From contig CABTZA010000122.1 in the NCBI GenBank assembly GCA_902489225.1, positions 1 to 5,571 of the forward strand: DNA of 5,571 nt, in the 5' to 3' direction. The notes beneath the pieces were generated by a model. That model searched no databases and had not been told where the DNA came from. It was given only the letters and a program-made list of their open reading frames with translations. This DNA is from an uncultured Collinsella sp. GTDB taxonomy: Bacteria > Actinomycetota > Coriobacteriia > Coriobacteriales > Coriobacteriaceae. Positions 5,519 through 5,571 of the stretch are shown piece by piece (position 1 is the stretch's first letter; every line of letters begins with the position of its first letter). The position numbers were made by a program, and so were the translations under genes.

Positions 5519-5571
5519 ATGACTGCACGCCTCATTGTTATGGATATCGACTCCACGCTCATCAACCAGGA
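5519..5571 (+). CDS. serB: Phosphoserine phosphatase-like HAD hydrolase, partial: only the N-terminus is in the window
   Basis: Only 17 codons plus two bases are visible: MTARLIVMDIDSTLINQ, followed by Asp or Glu. The DIDST motif (residues 9-13) is HAD motif I, with Asp9 as the expected nucleophile and Asp11 as the general acid/base. The DxDSTLI-x-x-E form is typical of SerB, which removes phosphate from phosphoserine in the last step of serine synthesis. A ribosome site GGAAAGG (5506-5512) sits six bases upstream of the ATG, which supports this start over Met8. It diverges from aspS. Another HAD phosphatase cannot be excluded from so short a fragment. Confidence 0.75.
   Translation, partial: MTARLIVMDIDSTLINQ

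Overview
The window looks like a high-GC bacterial chromosome, most probably an actinomycete of the class Coriobacteriia and perhaps Collinsella-like. This is inferred from base composition, protein flavour and the intergenic repeat style; no search was run. Almost everything is coded on the minus strand. Only the last 53 bases start a plus-strand gene.

Reading in the direction of minus-strand transcription (right to left):
- aspS (5262-3475) is a complete bacterial-type aspartyl-tRNA synthetase. It has a strong Shine-Dalgarno sequence, a structured leader and its own intrinsic terminator (about 3417-3451).
- 3164-3416 is non-coding. It holds three tandem 62-bp units, each made of two inverted 16-base motifs, and then the probable promoter of the next gene.
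- 3118-2870 is a stand-alone HPr-like phosphocarrier. It has the active-site His15 and a natural Asp where Firmicutes HPr has the regulatory Ser46. A strong terminator (2821-2861) closes it.
- The feo ferrous-iron uptake operon follows: feoA1 (2681-2439), feoA2 (2399-2178) and feoB (2054 to beyond the left edge). A 56-bp dyad (2723-2778) sits upstream, in the position of the promoter/operator. Two stem-loops occupy the feoA2-feoB gap.

At the right edge, divergent from aspS across a 256-bp gap, the first 17 codons of a SerB-type HAD phosphatase begin at 5519.

FeoB is the GTPase-coupled membrane transporter for Fe2+, and the two small FeoA proteins are its likely cytosolic partners or modulators. 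HPr belongs to sugar phosphotransfer, AspRS to translation and SerB to serine synthesis. Terminators separate these units, so the window is a run of independent housekeeping loci rather than one pathway. No mobile element, CRISPR array, tRNA or rRNA was seen. The least explained parts are the 62-bp repeat array, the feo dyad and the Asp46 HPr.
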